From VRUE01 sp035260485 (GTDB taxonomy: Bacteria; Actinomycetota; Thermoleophilia; Solirubrobacterales; 70-9), in NCBI GenBank assembly GCA_035260485.1, contig DATFVC010000078.1:1-64000 (forward strand): a stretch of DNA of 64,000 nucleotides. Direction: 5' to 3'. The position numbers and the translations under genes are program-made. Below the pieces are notes generated by a model. The model saw nothing but the letters and a program-made list of their open reading frames with translations. It had not been told where the DNA came from and did not search any database. Numbering within the stretch: position 1 is the stretch's first letter; every line of letters begins with the position of its first letter. Below are positions 30,822 to 38,697 of the stretch, piece by piece.

Positions 30822-30905
30822 GGACACGTCGCCCGCGATCGCGCGTAACCGCCGCCCCTACCAGGGGTACGCAGAGCGACGGCCGGCCCTGCCACCACCC
30901 CACCC

Positions 30906-31649
30906 ATGCCCGACATCAAGCCACAGGTCTACAAGGACGAACGCCCGGCGGAGTACTTCGACCAGTTCCACGTCGCGGCGCGCAAGGGTGTCGGCTGGAC
31001 CTACCCGCTGGTCCGCGCCATCGTCTCGCTGCCGAGCCTGCTGATCTACCGCGTGCGCGCGATCGGGGTCAAGAACGTGCCCAAGTCAGGCCCGCTGATC
31101 CTCGCCCCGAACCACTTCAGTCAGATGGATCACTTCTTCATTGGCCTCTACCTGCGTCGCCAAATTCGCTTCATGGCGAAATCGCAGATGTTCGGCCCGC
31201 CTGTCCTCACCTACATCTACAAGCACGGCGGTGTCTTCCCGGTGCGCCGCGGCCATCACGACGAGGAGGCCTTCAAGACCGCCTTCACGATTCTCGATCA
31301 GGGGGGCATGCTGCTTGTCTATGTCGAGGGTGGCCGTTCGCGCAGCGAGGAGCTGGGTGAGCCCAAACCGGGGATCGGCCGCATCGCGCTGGAGACCGGC
31401 GTGCCGGTGGTCCCGGTCGCGATCCACGGATCGGCCAAGGTGCGGCGCTGGAAGCGCCTCCGCTTCCCCCGGGTCACAGTTCAGTTCGGCGAGTCGATCG
31501 CCTTTGGGGTCGAGGACTCACCGAGTCGCGAGCGCCAGCTCGAGGCGGCGACTGAGGTCTTCGGCAGGGTGCGGAAGATGTATGAGGGGCTTGCTACTGG
31601 TAACGCTCGCCGAGCTTCTCGTAGAAGCTCGGATCGTGCCCCGGCGTAA
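30906..31649 (+). CDS. 1-acyl-sn-glycerol-3-phosphate acyltransferase (PlsC family)
   Basis: 247 residues. Acyltransferase block I is APNHFSQMDHFFIGL (His-x4-Asp), block II VFPVRRGHHDEEAF, block III LVYVEGGRSRSEELGEPKPG (usual EGTRS has Gly here), block IV GVPVVPVAIHG. Adds the second acyl chain to lysophosphatidate in phospholipid synthesis, on the inner membrane face. The last 56 bases overlap the convergent MBL-fold gene; the C-terminal tail after about 225 residues is basic and poorly conserved. Confidence 0.9.
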   Translation: MPDIKPQVYKDERPAEYFDQFHVAARKGVGWTYPLVRAIVSLPSLLIYRVRAIGVKNVPKSGPLILAPNHFSQMDHFFIGLYLRRQIRFMAKSQMFGPPVLTYIYKHGGVFPVRRGHHDEEAFKTAFTILDQGGMLLVYVEGGRSRSEELGEPKPGIGRIALETGVPVVPVAIHGSAKVRRWKRLRFPRVTVQFGESIAFGVEDSPSRERQLEAATEVFGRVRKMYEGLATGNARRASRRSSDRAPA

Positions 31650-32505
31650 CGATCGCGTTCGGGAATTCGCTGCGGAACAACTTCAGCTCCTGGAGCGAGC
31701 GCCGGTAGTTGTGGGCATCGAAGGGGCGTGGAGCGAGCGGGGCGCTGCCCTCGAGCTGGCCCTCGGTGTAGGTGGCGTCGCCACCAATCACGAAGTCGCG
31801 CTCGGCGAGGTGGGCAATCACCGACATGTGACCGGCGCTGTGGCCGGGCGTGTAGGCGAGCCGGATCGAGCCGTCGCCGAAGAGGTCGAAACAGCGGGCG
31901 AAGCTCGAGTAGGAGTCGATACCGGCGCGGTCGAAGTCGATCGTGCGGTAGTCGAAGGCGTAGTCGAAGTGGGCGCGTCGGTAGCCGTTCATCAGCGGTT
32001 TCGACCCGACCGTCGCCGCCTCCCACTCGACCTCGCTGACGACGAAGGTCGAATTGGGGAACTCGGAGATCGCCGAGGTGTGGTCGATGTGCATGTGGGT
32101 CATCACAACTACCGGGATCTCCCCTGGGTCGAAATTGCGGGCGCGCAGCTGAGCGGCTACGTCGGCGCCCGGCTGCAGTGACGGATTGCCGACACGGGCG
32201 CCCATCCGGCCGAAGTTCTCTTGTCCATCGGTGGCGATCGAGGGGTGCAGGCCGGTGTCGACAAGGACCGCGCCGGCGCTCGGGTGGCGGATCAGGAAGG
32301 CTGGACACGGGACGGTCATCGCCGGCTCACCGGTGATCAGTGCTCGCACCAGCTTCAGCGTCTCCAAGCGTCCACCCGGGCGTTCCATCATCGTGCGCGG
32401 CCAGGTGACGTGCCCGGCAATAAGCGGTTCGACGGTCACCGTCGCGCCCGGGGTCCCGCCGGCAAGCGGCTCGTGCAGCGGTTTCGCCTCCACGTGCACC
32501 TTCAT
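31594..32505 (-). CDS. MBL-fold hydrolase (N-acyl-homoserine-lactonase-like)
   Basis: 303 residues. The zinc motif is VVMTHMHIDHTSAISEFPNS (HxHxDH), preceded by AVLVDTGLHPSI and followed by the bridging-Asp region FVIGGDATYTEGQLEG and the third His in AYTPGHSAGHMSVIAH. The last His is in TPGHDPSFYEKL. The AiiA-type lactonase group fits best, but other ester or thioester substrates are possible. Convergent overlap with plsC. Confidence 0.88.
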   Translation of the reverse strand: MKVHVEAKPLHEPLAGGTPGATVTVEPLIAGHVTWPRTMMERPGGRLETLKLVRALITGEPAMTVPCPAFLIRHPSAGAVLVDTGLHPSIATDGQENFGRMGARVGNPSLQPGADVAAQLRARNFDPGEIPVVVMTHMHIDHTSAISEFPNSTFVVSEVEWEAATVGSKPLMNGYRRAHFDYAFDYRTIDFDRAGIDSYSSFARCFDLFGDGSIRLAYTPGHSAGHMSVIAHLAERDFVIGGDATYTEGQLEGSAPLAPRPFDAHNYRRSLQELKLFRSEFPNAIVTPGHDPSFYEKLGERYQ

Positions 32506-32554
32506 CTCCGGGTCACATTACCTGGGTCGAGGTCAGCAATATGCTTGCTCGCCG

Positions 32555-33409
32555 ATGAGTGACAGCACCCATTCGCGCATCTTCAAGCCCGGTCTGCTCG
32601 ATGGGCAGGTCTGCCTGGTCTCCGGCGCTGGTAGTGGCTTGGGCCGGGAGACGGCGCTGGAGCTGGTTCGCCTCGGCGCCGTGGTTGTCGGCTGCGGGCG
32701 CCGGGAGGAGCCGCTGAAAGAGACCGCCGGCCAGGCTGAGGGCCTCGTCGGCTCCTTCGAGCATGAGGCACTGGACATCCGCGACGAGGAGGCGGTCGAT
32801 CGCCTTTTCGACGGCCTGCTGGACCGGCATGAGCGGCTCGATGTTCTCGTCAACAACGCCGGCGGCCAGTTCCTCAGCCCGGCCGAGGCGATCACGCCGA
32901 AGGGCTTCCGCACGGTGATCGAGCTGAACGTGCAAGGGACTTGGCTGATGACCCACGCGGCGGCGACCAAGGCATTCATCCCGCAGGGCGGCGGCAAGGT
33001 GCTCAGCGTCACCCTCTCGCCCCACAATGGCATGCCGGGCATGGTCCACTCGGGCGCGGCGCGGGCCGCGGTCGAGAACATGATGCGGACGCTCGCCGTC
33101 GAGTGGGCTCGTTTTGGGATCAAGACCTGCGCTCTCGCCGCCGGCCAGTTCGCCACCGAGACGCTGCTGACCAAGTATCCGCAGGTGGTCGTCGACAACC
33201 TCGAGCGCTCGATCCCGATCGGCCGTGCCGGCCGTGCCGAGGAGATGGCCTGGCTTGTCGCCTACCTGGCCTCGCCGGCGGGCGATTTCTTCTCCGGCAC
33301 GACGATCACGATCGACGGCGCCCGCGACAACTGGGCCGGACCATGGCCGCCCGAAGCGATTGTGGGCGAGGGCGGCAAGCCAGTGGCAGAGGAGCGCCGC
33401 CCGAAGTAA
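32555..33409 (+). CDS. SDR oxidoreductase, peroxisomal 2,4-dienoyl-CoA reductase-like
   Basis: 284 residues from ATG 32555. NADP-binding motif VCLVSGAGSGLGRETALELV and NNAGGQF. The usual catalytic Tyr-x3-Lys is replaced: GMVHSGAARAAVENMMRTLA has His where Tyr is expected and no Lys four residues on. The same replacement occurs in peroxisomal-type 2,4-dienoyl-CoA reductases, which act on unsaturated fatty acyl-CoA. C-terminal proline-rich tail. Stands alone on this strand. Confidence 0.82.
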   Translation: MSDSTHSRIFKPGLLDGQVCLVSGAGSGLGRETALELVRLGAVVVGCGRREEPLKETAGQAEGLVGSFEHEALDIRDEEAVDRLFDGLLDRHERLDVLVNNAGGQFLSPAEAITPKGFRTVIELNVQGTWLMTHAAATKAFIPQGGGKVLSVTLSPHNGMPGMVHSGAARAAVENMMRTLAVEWARFGIKTCALAAGQFATETLLTKYPQVVVDNLERSIPIGRAGRAEEMAWLVAYLASPAGDFFSGTTITIDGARDNWAGPWPPEAIVGEGGKPVAEERRPK

Positions 33410-33414
33410 CAACC

Positions 33415-33466
33415 CCGCCGACGGGCCTGAAACGTCGATATAGAAGACGTTCAGGCCCGTCGGCGG
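33415..33466. repeat. Intergenic hairpin H2 / possible bidirectional terminator
   Basis: A 52-bp hairpin: arms start CCGCCGACGGGCCTGAAACG and pair over 21 bp with one bulged A, around GATATAGAA. It occupies the whole gap between convergent genes. No U-tract. Shares the GACGGGCCT arm with H1. Confidence 0.7.
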
Positions 33467-33467
33467 C

Positions 33468-33923
33468 TTATTTGCGCGGCTCGAGGATGACCAGCGGGAT
33501 TTCGCGGCCTTTGCTGCGTGCCTGGTAGTCGGCGTAGCCGTGGTAGGACTTGACCACTACCGGCCAGAGGCGCTCGCGCTCCTCGGGGTTCGCGACCCGG
33601 GCGTGGACCGGCCGCCTCTCGGCGCCGACCTGGACGGTCGTATCGGGGTTGGCCATCAGGTTGTGGTACCAGGCCGGGTGCTTGGGGTAGCCGCCTTTGG
33701 AGGCGACGACCACCACGTCGTCGCCATCCTTGATGTAGAGAAGCGGGGAGGTGCGCTTGGCGCCGCTCTTGGCGCCCACGTGGTCGAGCAGCAGCATCCG
33801 CCCGCCGACCCCGGGGACGGTGTGACCGAGACGCCCTCCGCTGGCCCGGTAGAGCCACGTGTGTAATCCCATTGCGCGGCGGAGAAACGGCCAAGTCCGA
33901 TCTGCGAGGTCCAGGTAGTCCAT
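33468..33923 (-). CDS. F420H2-dependent nitroreductase-family (DDN) protein
   Basis: 151 residues, split-barrel fold of deazaflavin-dependent nitroreductases: MLLLDHVGAKSGAKRTSPLL, YIKDGDDVVVVASKGGYPKH and PAWYHNLMANPDTTVQVGAE are all diagnostic (K/R binding the F420 phosphate, HPxWxxNL). Uses reduced coenzyme F420 to reduce quinones or nitro compounds. Implies that the organism makes F420, although no biosynthesis gene is in the window. 12 bp downstream of an SDR gene on the same strand. Confidence 0.93.
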   Translation of the reverse strand: MDYLDLADRTWPFLRRAMGLHTWLYRASGGRLGHTVPGVGGRMLLLDHVGAKSGAKRTSPLLYIKDGDDVVVVASKGGYPKHPAWYHNLMANPDTTVQVGAERRPVHARVANPEERERLWPVVVKSYHGYADYQARSKGREIPLVILEPRK

Positions 33924-33935
33924 GAGTCGCGCCCC

Positions 33936-34766
33936 TTACGTGTACATGCCTCCGAATTGACCGCCGGTGACATTGAGGATCTGGCCGTGCACGTAGTTGG
34001 CGTGCTCGGAGCAGAGGAAGAGGACCGGGCCGGCGGCCTCCTCGGGCGAGGCGGGGCGGCCGAGTGGGATGATCGCCGAGGCCATCGCCCGCATCTGCTC
34101 GGGGATGCCGAGCTCGATCTTCTCGCCGCCCGGGGCGGTCATCTCGCCGCCCGCCTCCTTGGCGGCGGTGAGGCGGGTCTCGACGAAGCCGAAGGCGACC
34201 GCGTTGACGTTGATCTTGAACTGGCCCCACTCCTTGGCGAGGGTCTTGGTCAAACCGACCACGCCGGCCTTGGCGGCGGAGTAGTTGGCCTGTCCGGCGT
34301 TGCCCATCGTGCCGGAGATCGACGAGACGTTGACCAGCTTGCGGAAGACCTCTTTGCCTTCGCCCCGCTCGGCCTTGGCGGCCTCGCGCCAGTGCGGGGC
34401 GAGCGCCCGGGTCATCCGGAAAGGGACGATCGTGTGGATGTCGAGCATCGCCTGGAACTGCTCGTCGGTCATCCGGTGCACGACGCCGTCCCAGGTGTAG
34501 CCGGCATTGTTGACGACGATGTCGACCGCGCCGAAGGCGTCGACGGCGGCGGCGACCAGCTGGTCGGCTGCGTCTGGCTTGGTCAGGTCGCCCGCGTGGA
34601 CGGCCGTTTCTCCGGCGATCTCACCGGCTGCCTGCTCGGCGACGTCGGCGTCGAGGTCGTTGATCAGCACCTTGGCGCCCTCATTGGCGAACAGCTCCGC
34701 GGTGGCGCGGCCGATACCCCGGGCGGAGCCGGTGACGATCGCCGTTTTCCCATCAAGAAGTCCCAT
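33936..34766 (-). CDS. SDR family oxidoreductase (FabG-like)
   Basis: 276 residues. TAIVTGSARGIGRATAELFA (cofactor), IVVNNAGYTWDGVVHRMTDE, LVNVSSISGTMGNAGQANYS, and catalytic YSAAKAGVVGLTKTLAKEWG are all present. C-terminus NVTGGQFGGMYT. It resembles 3-oxoacyl-ACP/CoA reductases with an insert of about 25 residues (APHWREAAKAERGEGKEVFR). Probably co-transcribed with the F420-dependent protein downstream. Substrate unknown. Confidence 0.88.
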   Translation of the reverse strand: MGLLDGKTAIVTGSARGIGRATAELFANEGAKVLINDLDADVAEQAAGEIAGETAVHAGDLTKPDAADQLVAAAVDAFGAVDIVVNNAGYTWDGVVHRMTDEQFQAMLDIHTIVPFRMTRALAPHWREAAKAERGEGKEVFRKLVNVSSISGTMGNAGQANYSAAKAGVVGLTKTLAKEWGQFKINVNAVAFGFVETRLTAAKEAGGEMTAPGGEKIELGIPEQMRAMASAIIPLGRPASPEEAAGPVLFLCSEHANYVHGQILNVTGGQFGGMYT

Positions 34767-34914
34767 CGAATTGCGCTCTCCTTCTAGGTCGTGAAGTCGG
34801 CCGGGAGGCTACAAGGAACGGCGCATCCTGGTTGACCGGCCAGTCGGACGCAAAAACCCTGACAACTGTCGCACCCAACCGTCTGTGACTTGTATGGGTG
34901 ACGTTAAATGTTGT

Positions 34915-34936
34915 GTATTAGTGACATTGCTAATAC
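34915..34936. promoter_or_regulatory. AT-rich inverted repeat, probable promoter/operator
   Basis: GTATTAG and CTAATAC separated by 8 bases, with AT-rich flanks (TTAAATGTTGTG). It stands immediately upstream of the candidate structured RNA and 150 bp upstream of the SDR gene on the other strand. Likely a promoter with a regulator site; direction not certain. Confidence 0.5.
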
Positions 34937-34939
34937 CGA

Positions 34940-35130
34940 AGCGGCCCGTGAATACGGGAGAGATCTTGACCGGCGCGCCTGCCCTGCGAGCGGGCGGGTA
35001 TCCGAGGCGGAGCGTCTGATAGACAATAAGCCGCGTAGCGGGTGCGCCTGAGGCCAAAGACGTGTCCCGGCCGCTTCACCTCCCATGAGCGGTCGGGGCA
35101 CCACCCGCCCTGCAGAGCGGACTCTCCCCG
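34940..35130 (+). ncRNA. Candidate structured non-coding RNA, family unassigned
   Basis: Nested complementarity encloses the region: GGGAGAG (34956-34962) with CTCTCCC (35122-35128); inside it GCGGGTG (35038-35044) with CACCCGC (35102-35108); inside that a 14-bp stem 35062-35075/35088-35101. The inner stem has two G-T pairs that hold only if the + strand is transcribed (A/C mismatches on the other strand). A tetraloop hairpin CCCGT-GAAT-ACGGG (34946-34959) competes with the closing stem. No coding frame. It does not fit any riboswitch consensus I know. Confidence 0.45.
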
Positions 35131-35136
35131 GGGTAG

Positions 35137-35577
35137 TCAGTCTCGAGAGGCGGCAATCGTGGCCAGATCGTCCGGCCGCAGCAGCGCCACAAGGGTGTTC
35201 CCGTCGATGATCGCCAGGCCCCCCTTCTTCAGCTTTACTTTGGCGCCGGCGAGGCGCGCGATCTCGTTAGAGAGGGCTGGCTCGTGGCCGACCAGCATCG
35301 TCTCACCGCGGCCGGCTGCGAGGCCGAAAGCATCGAATCCACCGCCGCTGAGCTCGTCGGCCACCTCGGGCTCGATCCCGAGCGCCGGACAGGCAAGTTG
35401 TGCCGTATCGGCGGCGCGCACCTTCGGGCTCGTCAGGCAGGCATCGAGCGCCACTCCGAGCGCCGCCAGCGCTCGCCCGGCAATCTCGGACTGCCGCTTG
35501 CCCTTGTCGGTCAGCCGGCGTGCGGCATCGTCGCCGTCGCCCCGCTCCGCCTCGCCGTGTCGCAGCAGGTAGATCAC
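35137..35577 (-). CDS. Phosphohistidine phosphatase SixA-like
   Basis: 146 residues from GTG 35575-35577, placed because the catalytic motif IYLLRHGEAERGDGDDAARR should start the protein; the longer frame overlaps the VOC gene. Histidine phosphatase superfamily: RHG at the start, LTSPKVRAADTAQ and the second catalytic His in TMLVGHEPALSNEIARLAGA. SixA enzymes dephosphorylate phosphohistidine in phosphorelay or PTS proteins. Last of a five-gene run on this strand. Confidence 0.87.
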   Translation of the reverse strand: MIYLLRHGEAERGDGDDAARRLTDKGKRQSEIAGRALAALGVALDACLTSPKVRAADTAQLACPALGIEPEVADELSGGGFDAFGLAAGRGETMLVGHEPALSNEIARLAGAKVKLKKGGLAIIDGNTLVALLRPDDLATIAASRD

Positions 35578-35599
35578 GCGAGGATCGTAGGGGGCGTTT

Positions 35600-36028
35600 T
35601 CAATCGGCGGAAGCGAGCTTGACGCCGCCATCTCCGGTGACGGTCCAGTGTGGGTTGTGGGCGACCTCCCAGGGGTGACCGTCAGGGTCGACGAAGACGG
35701 CGCTATAGCCGCCCCAGAAGGTCTCGGCCGGATCGCGACCGATCCGCGCCCCCGCGGCGCGTGCCTGCTCGGTGACAGCGTCGACCTCCTCGCGGGAGGC
35801 GAAGTTGACGGCGAGCGCCACCCCGCCCCAACCGGGCGAGTCCTCCACGCAGCTGTCCTCCGCCAGACGCGCCCGGTCCCAGAGCGCGACCACCATCTCG
35901 CCGGCTTGGAAGAAGACGACATCGTCCTCGGGGTTTGCTCCCGTCGTCCAGCCCAGCGCCGCGTAGAAGCGCCGCGCCCGGTCCAGGTCGACAACTCCCA
36001 AGGTGATCACGTTGACCCGCTGCTTCAT
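35600..36028 (-). CDS. VOC family (glyoxalase/bleomycin-resistance-like) protein
   Basis: 142 residues. Two beta-alpha-beta units: VNVITLGVVDLDRARRFYAA and LAVNFASREEVDAVTEQARA. Ends with SAVFVDPDGHPWEVAHNPHW, the typical VOC motif with a metal-ligand Glu. Overlaps the GNAT gene by ATGA. Substrate unknown. Confidence 0.9.
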   Translation of the reverse strand: MKQRVNVITLGVVDLDRARRFYAALGWTTGANPEDDVVFFQAGEMVVALWDRARLAEDSCVEDSPGWGGVALAVNFASREEVDAVTEQARAAGARIGRDPAETFWGGYSAVFVDPDGHPWEVAHNPHWTVTGDGGVKLASAD

Positions 36029-36819
36029 CGTTTGCCCTTCCCTGACGGCGTCTGCATGAGCAGGCGGTAGCTGAAGATCGTCTCGAATCCCATCCGCCGG
36101 TAGAGGCTCTCACCCATGGGCGAGGCCTGCAGCGAGGCGATCTCGGCCCCCATGTCGAAGCCGGCGTTGACGGCGGTTGTGGTCATCGTCCATCCCAGAC
36201 CACGGCCGCGTGCCTCCTCGGTGGCGCCGACCCAGTAGATGCCGGCTACGCCGTGGCTGACGATGGTCATCGCTATGCCGGCCGGCCGGCCGTCGAGATC
36301 GGCGATGAAGGCCGCTGCGTTGTCGGCGGCGAGGCCGTCGTGGTTCTCGTAGAAGGCGAAGATCTCGGGCGGGAAGCCGATGCTGGCGTAGGCGCCGGTT
36401 GCGACCCGCCAGTAGTCGTCGGCGTCGCTTGCCGAGGCCACCTGCCGCAGCTCGACCCCAGGCGGAATCGGATGCGCCTCCGCCCTCCGGTCGAGCACCA
36501 TCTCGGGCATCTCGTAGACCTGTTTCAGTCCGGCCTCCGCGGCGGCTTCGACCAGGTCGCGATCCTCGGCGGCCCCGGCCCGCGCCCAGACGGCGAAGCC
36601 GCGGGCACGGGTGGCGAAGAAGGCCTTTGCCCGCGCGAGCAGCTCGGCGGGATCGAGATCGTCGTCGACGCGGAAGGCGGCGTTTGAGATCACCGGGTGC
36701 GGCGAGCGCCCGGCGCCGAAGACCCAGCCTGCGCCGGTCTCGATCTCCGCCCCGGGGTCGAGCTCGAACAGCTGCCGCGAGCTGTCGATCAGGTTGAGGT
36801 GGGCGTTTCGGTGTGGCAT
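36025..36819 (-). CDS. GNAT family N-acetyltransferase
   Basis: 264 residues from ATG 36817-36819, which overlaps the amidase stop (TGATG). The acetyl-CoA motif A is IYWVGATEEARGRGLGWTMT; the C-terminal strand ASPMGESLYRRMGFETIFSY is typical. The N-terminal half (ISNAAFRVDDDLDPAELLAR) is GNAT-like but degenerate, as in two-domain enzymes. Acceptor unknown. Confidence 0.87.
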   Translation of the reverse strand: MPHRNAHLNLIDSSRQLFELDPGAEIETGAGWVFGAGRSPHPVISNAAFRVDDDLDPAELLARAKAFFATRARGFAVWARAGAAEDRDLVEAAAEAGLKQVYEMPEMVLDRRAEAHPIPPGVELRQVASASDADDYWRVATGAYASIGFPPEIFAFYENHDGLAADNAAAFIADLDGRPAGIAMTIVSHGVAGIYWVGATEEARGRGLGWTMTTTAVNAGFDMGAEIASLQASPMGESLYRRMGFETIFSYRLLMQTPSGKGKR

Positions 36820-37472
36820 CAGCAGCCGCCGAGTCTTCCCAGCTTGCGGCGATAGACCTCCATCGAGCTGTGGCTCCAATCGCCGTGGGTCTGATTGCGC
36901 AGGCTGGCGACGCGCTCCCGGTGGTAGGGCGAGCTCAGGCTCTCGCTATGGCCGATCACGTCGCGCAGCTTGATGTCAAAACGACAGCGCAGGTAGCGCG
37001 TCAGCGCCAGCGAGGCGCGCAGCTGACGCCGGTCGCCGAGCACCTCAGCATCGCTGAAGCCGGTGTGCTCGATCCCGATCGCGGTCCAGTTGAGCCCGAC
37101 GGTGTGGCGGCAGCGGGTCCTCAGGTTGACGAGCTGGAAGATGCGCCCGGTGGAGGAGACGACGAAGTGAGCGCAGACGTTGGGCAGCTCGTGCAGCTCC
37201 GGATCGGCGACGTCGGGCGCGAAGGTGTTGAAGACGGCCGCCGCGGTGCTGGCTTCGGCGAAGTGCTCGACGATCACGTGGGGATGCCGCAGCCGCCAGG
37301 TGTGTTCGCCGTAGTGGCGCTCCGAGTAGGCGGCCATCTGGCGCTTGCGCTTCGGCGGGAAGGGGATCAGCCAGCGCGTGATCGGTGGTCGAAGCTGCCG
37401 TGGCGGGGTGGCGCCGGTCGAAGATACGGGCAGATCGGCGACCGCGCAGAGCAAGATCGCCAGCACAGCCAA
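36819..37472 (-). CDS. N-acetylmuramoyl-L-alanine amidase (Amidase_2), exported
   Basis: About 217 residues. Begins with a hydrophobic segment (VLAILLCAVADLPVSS) that looks like a signal peptide; the residues KRR in frame just upstream suggest a true start at CTG 37493 or TTG 37472, since a stop at 37497 excludes anything longer. Zinc-amidase features: PHVIVEHFAEASTAAAVFNT, ELPNVCAHFVVSSTGRIFQL, AIGIEHTGFSD and DVIGHSESLSSPYH. Cleaves peptidoglycan amide bonds outside the membrane. Coupled to GNAT. Confidence 0.85.
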   Translation of the reverse strand: MAVLAILLCAVADLPVSSTGATPPRQLRPPITRWLIPFPPKRKRQMAAYSERHYGEHTWRLRHPHVIVEHFAEASTAAAVFNTFAPDVADPELHELPNVCAHFVVSSTGRIFQLVNLRTRCRHTVGLNWTAIGIEHTGFSDAEVLGDRRQLRASLALTRYLRCRFDIKLRDVIGHSESLSSPYHRERVASLRNQTHGDWSHSSMEVYRRKLGRLGGC

Positions 37473-37489
37473 GGCCGCAGCCCGGCGTT

Positions 37490-37942
37490 TCAGTCCTCAC
37501 CTCCGATCGCCCGCCGGCTCAGCGGCTCGCCGATCGACGCCAGGTACTCGTCGAGCGCCTTCGATTTCTGCGTGTCCTCGTAGACCTCGTAATCGCGCAG
37601 TAAGCCCCAGGAGAGCCGGCCCCAGATCACATACCGGTTCTCGTAGACCCGCTCGCCCTGCGGCGAGTCGAGGTGGTCGCGGCCGCGGATGCAGATCGTC
37701 TGCTTCCAGGGAAAGCCCTTGAGCACGACCTCATCCGGGGAGATCTGGAGGCCGACGTCGGCGAACCGCTGCAGCCACGGCTCCAGCTCGGACTTGCCGT
37801 TGAACTCGCCACCCCACGAGCTGTCGCCAGGGAAGCGGAAGCGGACATCGTTGGCGTCCAGCCGCAGCGTCGGCCCAAGGTCGCCGGCGCTCGCCTTCGC
37901 CATGTTGCGGGCGATCATCCTCTTGGCCAGCCAGGACAGCAT
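37490..37942 (-). CDS. SnoaL/NTF2-like protein
   Basis: 150 residues: MIARNMAKASAGDLGPTLRL, DVRFRFPGDSSWGGEFNGKS, ELEPWLQRFADVGLQISPDE. The fold is that of SnoaL-like polyketide cyclase/ketosteroid isomerase relatives. Function unassigned. It ends close before the amidase gene. Confidence 0.75.
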   Translation of the reverse strand: MLSWLAKRMIARNMAKASAGDLGPTLRLDANDVRFRFPGDSSWGGEFNGKSELEPWLQRFADVGLQISPDEVVLKGFPWKQTICIRGRDHLDSPQGERVYENRYVIWGRLSWGLLRDYEVYEDTQKSKALDEYLASIGEPLSRRAIGGED

Positions 37943-37996
37943 CTGCGCCTCCTTTTGCCGTGGGTCGTTCCAGCGGAACCTAGCGCGGCGGAGCGT

Positions 37997-38115
37997 TCAA
38001 CCTGCGGCAAGCGAGCGCAGCGCCTCGGGACCGTCGCCGATCAGCGGCTCGCCGTGGGCGAAGGGGAGGTGCCCCGTCGAACCACTCGATCCCCTCGGAC
38101 GCCAGTCGCCGACCG
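37997..38115 (-). pseudogene. C-terminal remnant, possibly of an MBL-fold hydrolase
   Basis: The - strand reads GHLPFAHGEPLIGDGPEALR then SLAAG-stop, which resembles the tail of metallo-beta-lactamase-fold proteins (HGEP.L.G...ALR). Upstream codons in a different frame read RLASEGIEWFDGAP, suggesting a frameshift. Nothing else of the gene remains. Confidence 0.4.
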
Positions 38116-38176
38116 TGGGCCGACGATGACAGTGAGCGAGCTACCCGTCAGAGCCTCGGCCCTACCATCGCTAGCG

Positions 38177-38326
38177 ATGCCCCTCGCGCTCGGCCGCCAT
38201 CTCCTCTTCCGGGAAGCCTCCCGAGGAGGATGGATCGCGATCGTCGCCATCGTCGCGATCATCCTGCTGATCCGCTTCTGGTCCCAGATCGCTGCCTGGA
38301 TCGAGGGCAGGTGGCGAGCACGGTGA
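38177..38326 (+). CDS. Small single-pass membrane protein
   Basis: 49 residues: basic N-terminus, a strong helix GWIAIVAIVAIILLIRFW and a basic end (EGRWRAR). Its TGA overlaps the GTG start of the next gene, which supports it being translated. Function unknown. Confidence 0.5.
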   Translation: MPLALGRHLLFREASRGGWIAIVAIVAIILLIRFWSQIAAWIEGRWRAR

Positions 38327-38682
38327 GGAGCGCCGAGGATACCCTCCGTGCCACCTACGCAGCGTTCAACGCCCGCGACGTCGAGGCGGCGCTCGAGCTC
38401 ATGCACCCCGAAGTCGACTGGCCGAACGCGTGGGAGGGCGGCCGGGTGGTCGGGCGCAAGGCAGTCGCCGCCTACTGGACCCGCCAGTTCGAGTCGATCT
38501 CGAGCACGGTCGAGCCCGAGCGCTTCGACCACGAGCCCGATGGCACCGTCACAGTGACCGTGCACCAAGTAGTTCGTGACGCGAAGACGAACGAGCGCCA
38601 ATCCGACACCCACGTCCTCCACCGCTACCGGTTCGAGGACGGCTTCGTCGTTCGCATGGACGTGCTGGACACCGCTGGCTGA
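38323..38682 (+). CDS. SnoaL-like protein (nuclear transport factor 2 fold)
   Basis: 119 residues from GTG 38323 (GTG 38311 would add four). DTLRATYAAFNARDVEAALE, MHPEVDWPNAWEGGRVVGRK and AYWTRQFESI are typical of SnoaL_2 proteins. C-terminus HRYRFEDGFVVRMDVLDTAG completes the cone fold. Likely ligand-binding or isomerase; no partner evident. Confidence 0.85.
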   Translation: MRSAEDTLRATYAAFNARDVEAALELMHPEVDWPNAWEGGRVVGRKAVAAYWTRQFESISSTVEPERFDHEPDGTVTVTVHQVVRDAKTNERQSDTHVLHRYRFEDGFVVRMDVLDTAG

Positions 38683-38697
38683 ACTTCCTGATCGCCC

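Noticed and set aside
34940..35130. Glycine riboswitch or RNase P RNA fragment.
   Set aside because: GGGAGAG and some conserved-looking pieces are present, but the glycine core motifs are missing and no gene follows on the + strand; resemblance to RNase P termini exists only on the - strand, where the G-T pairs would be mismatches and the catalytic core is absent.
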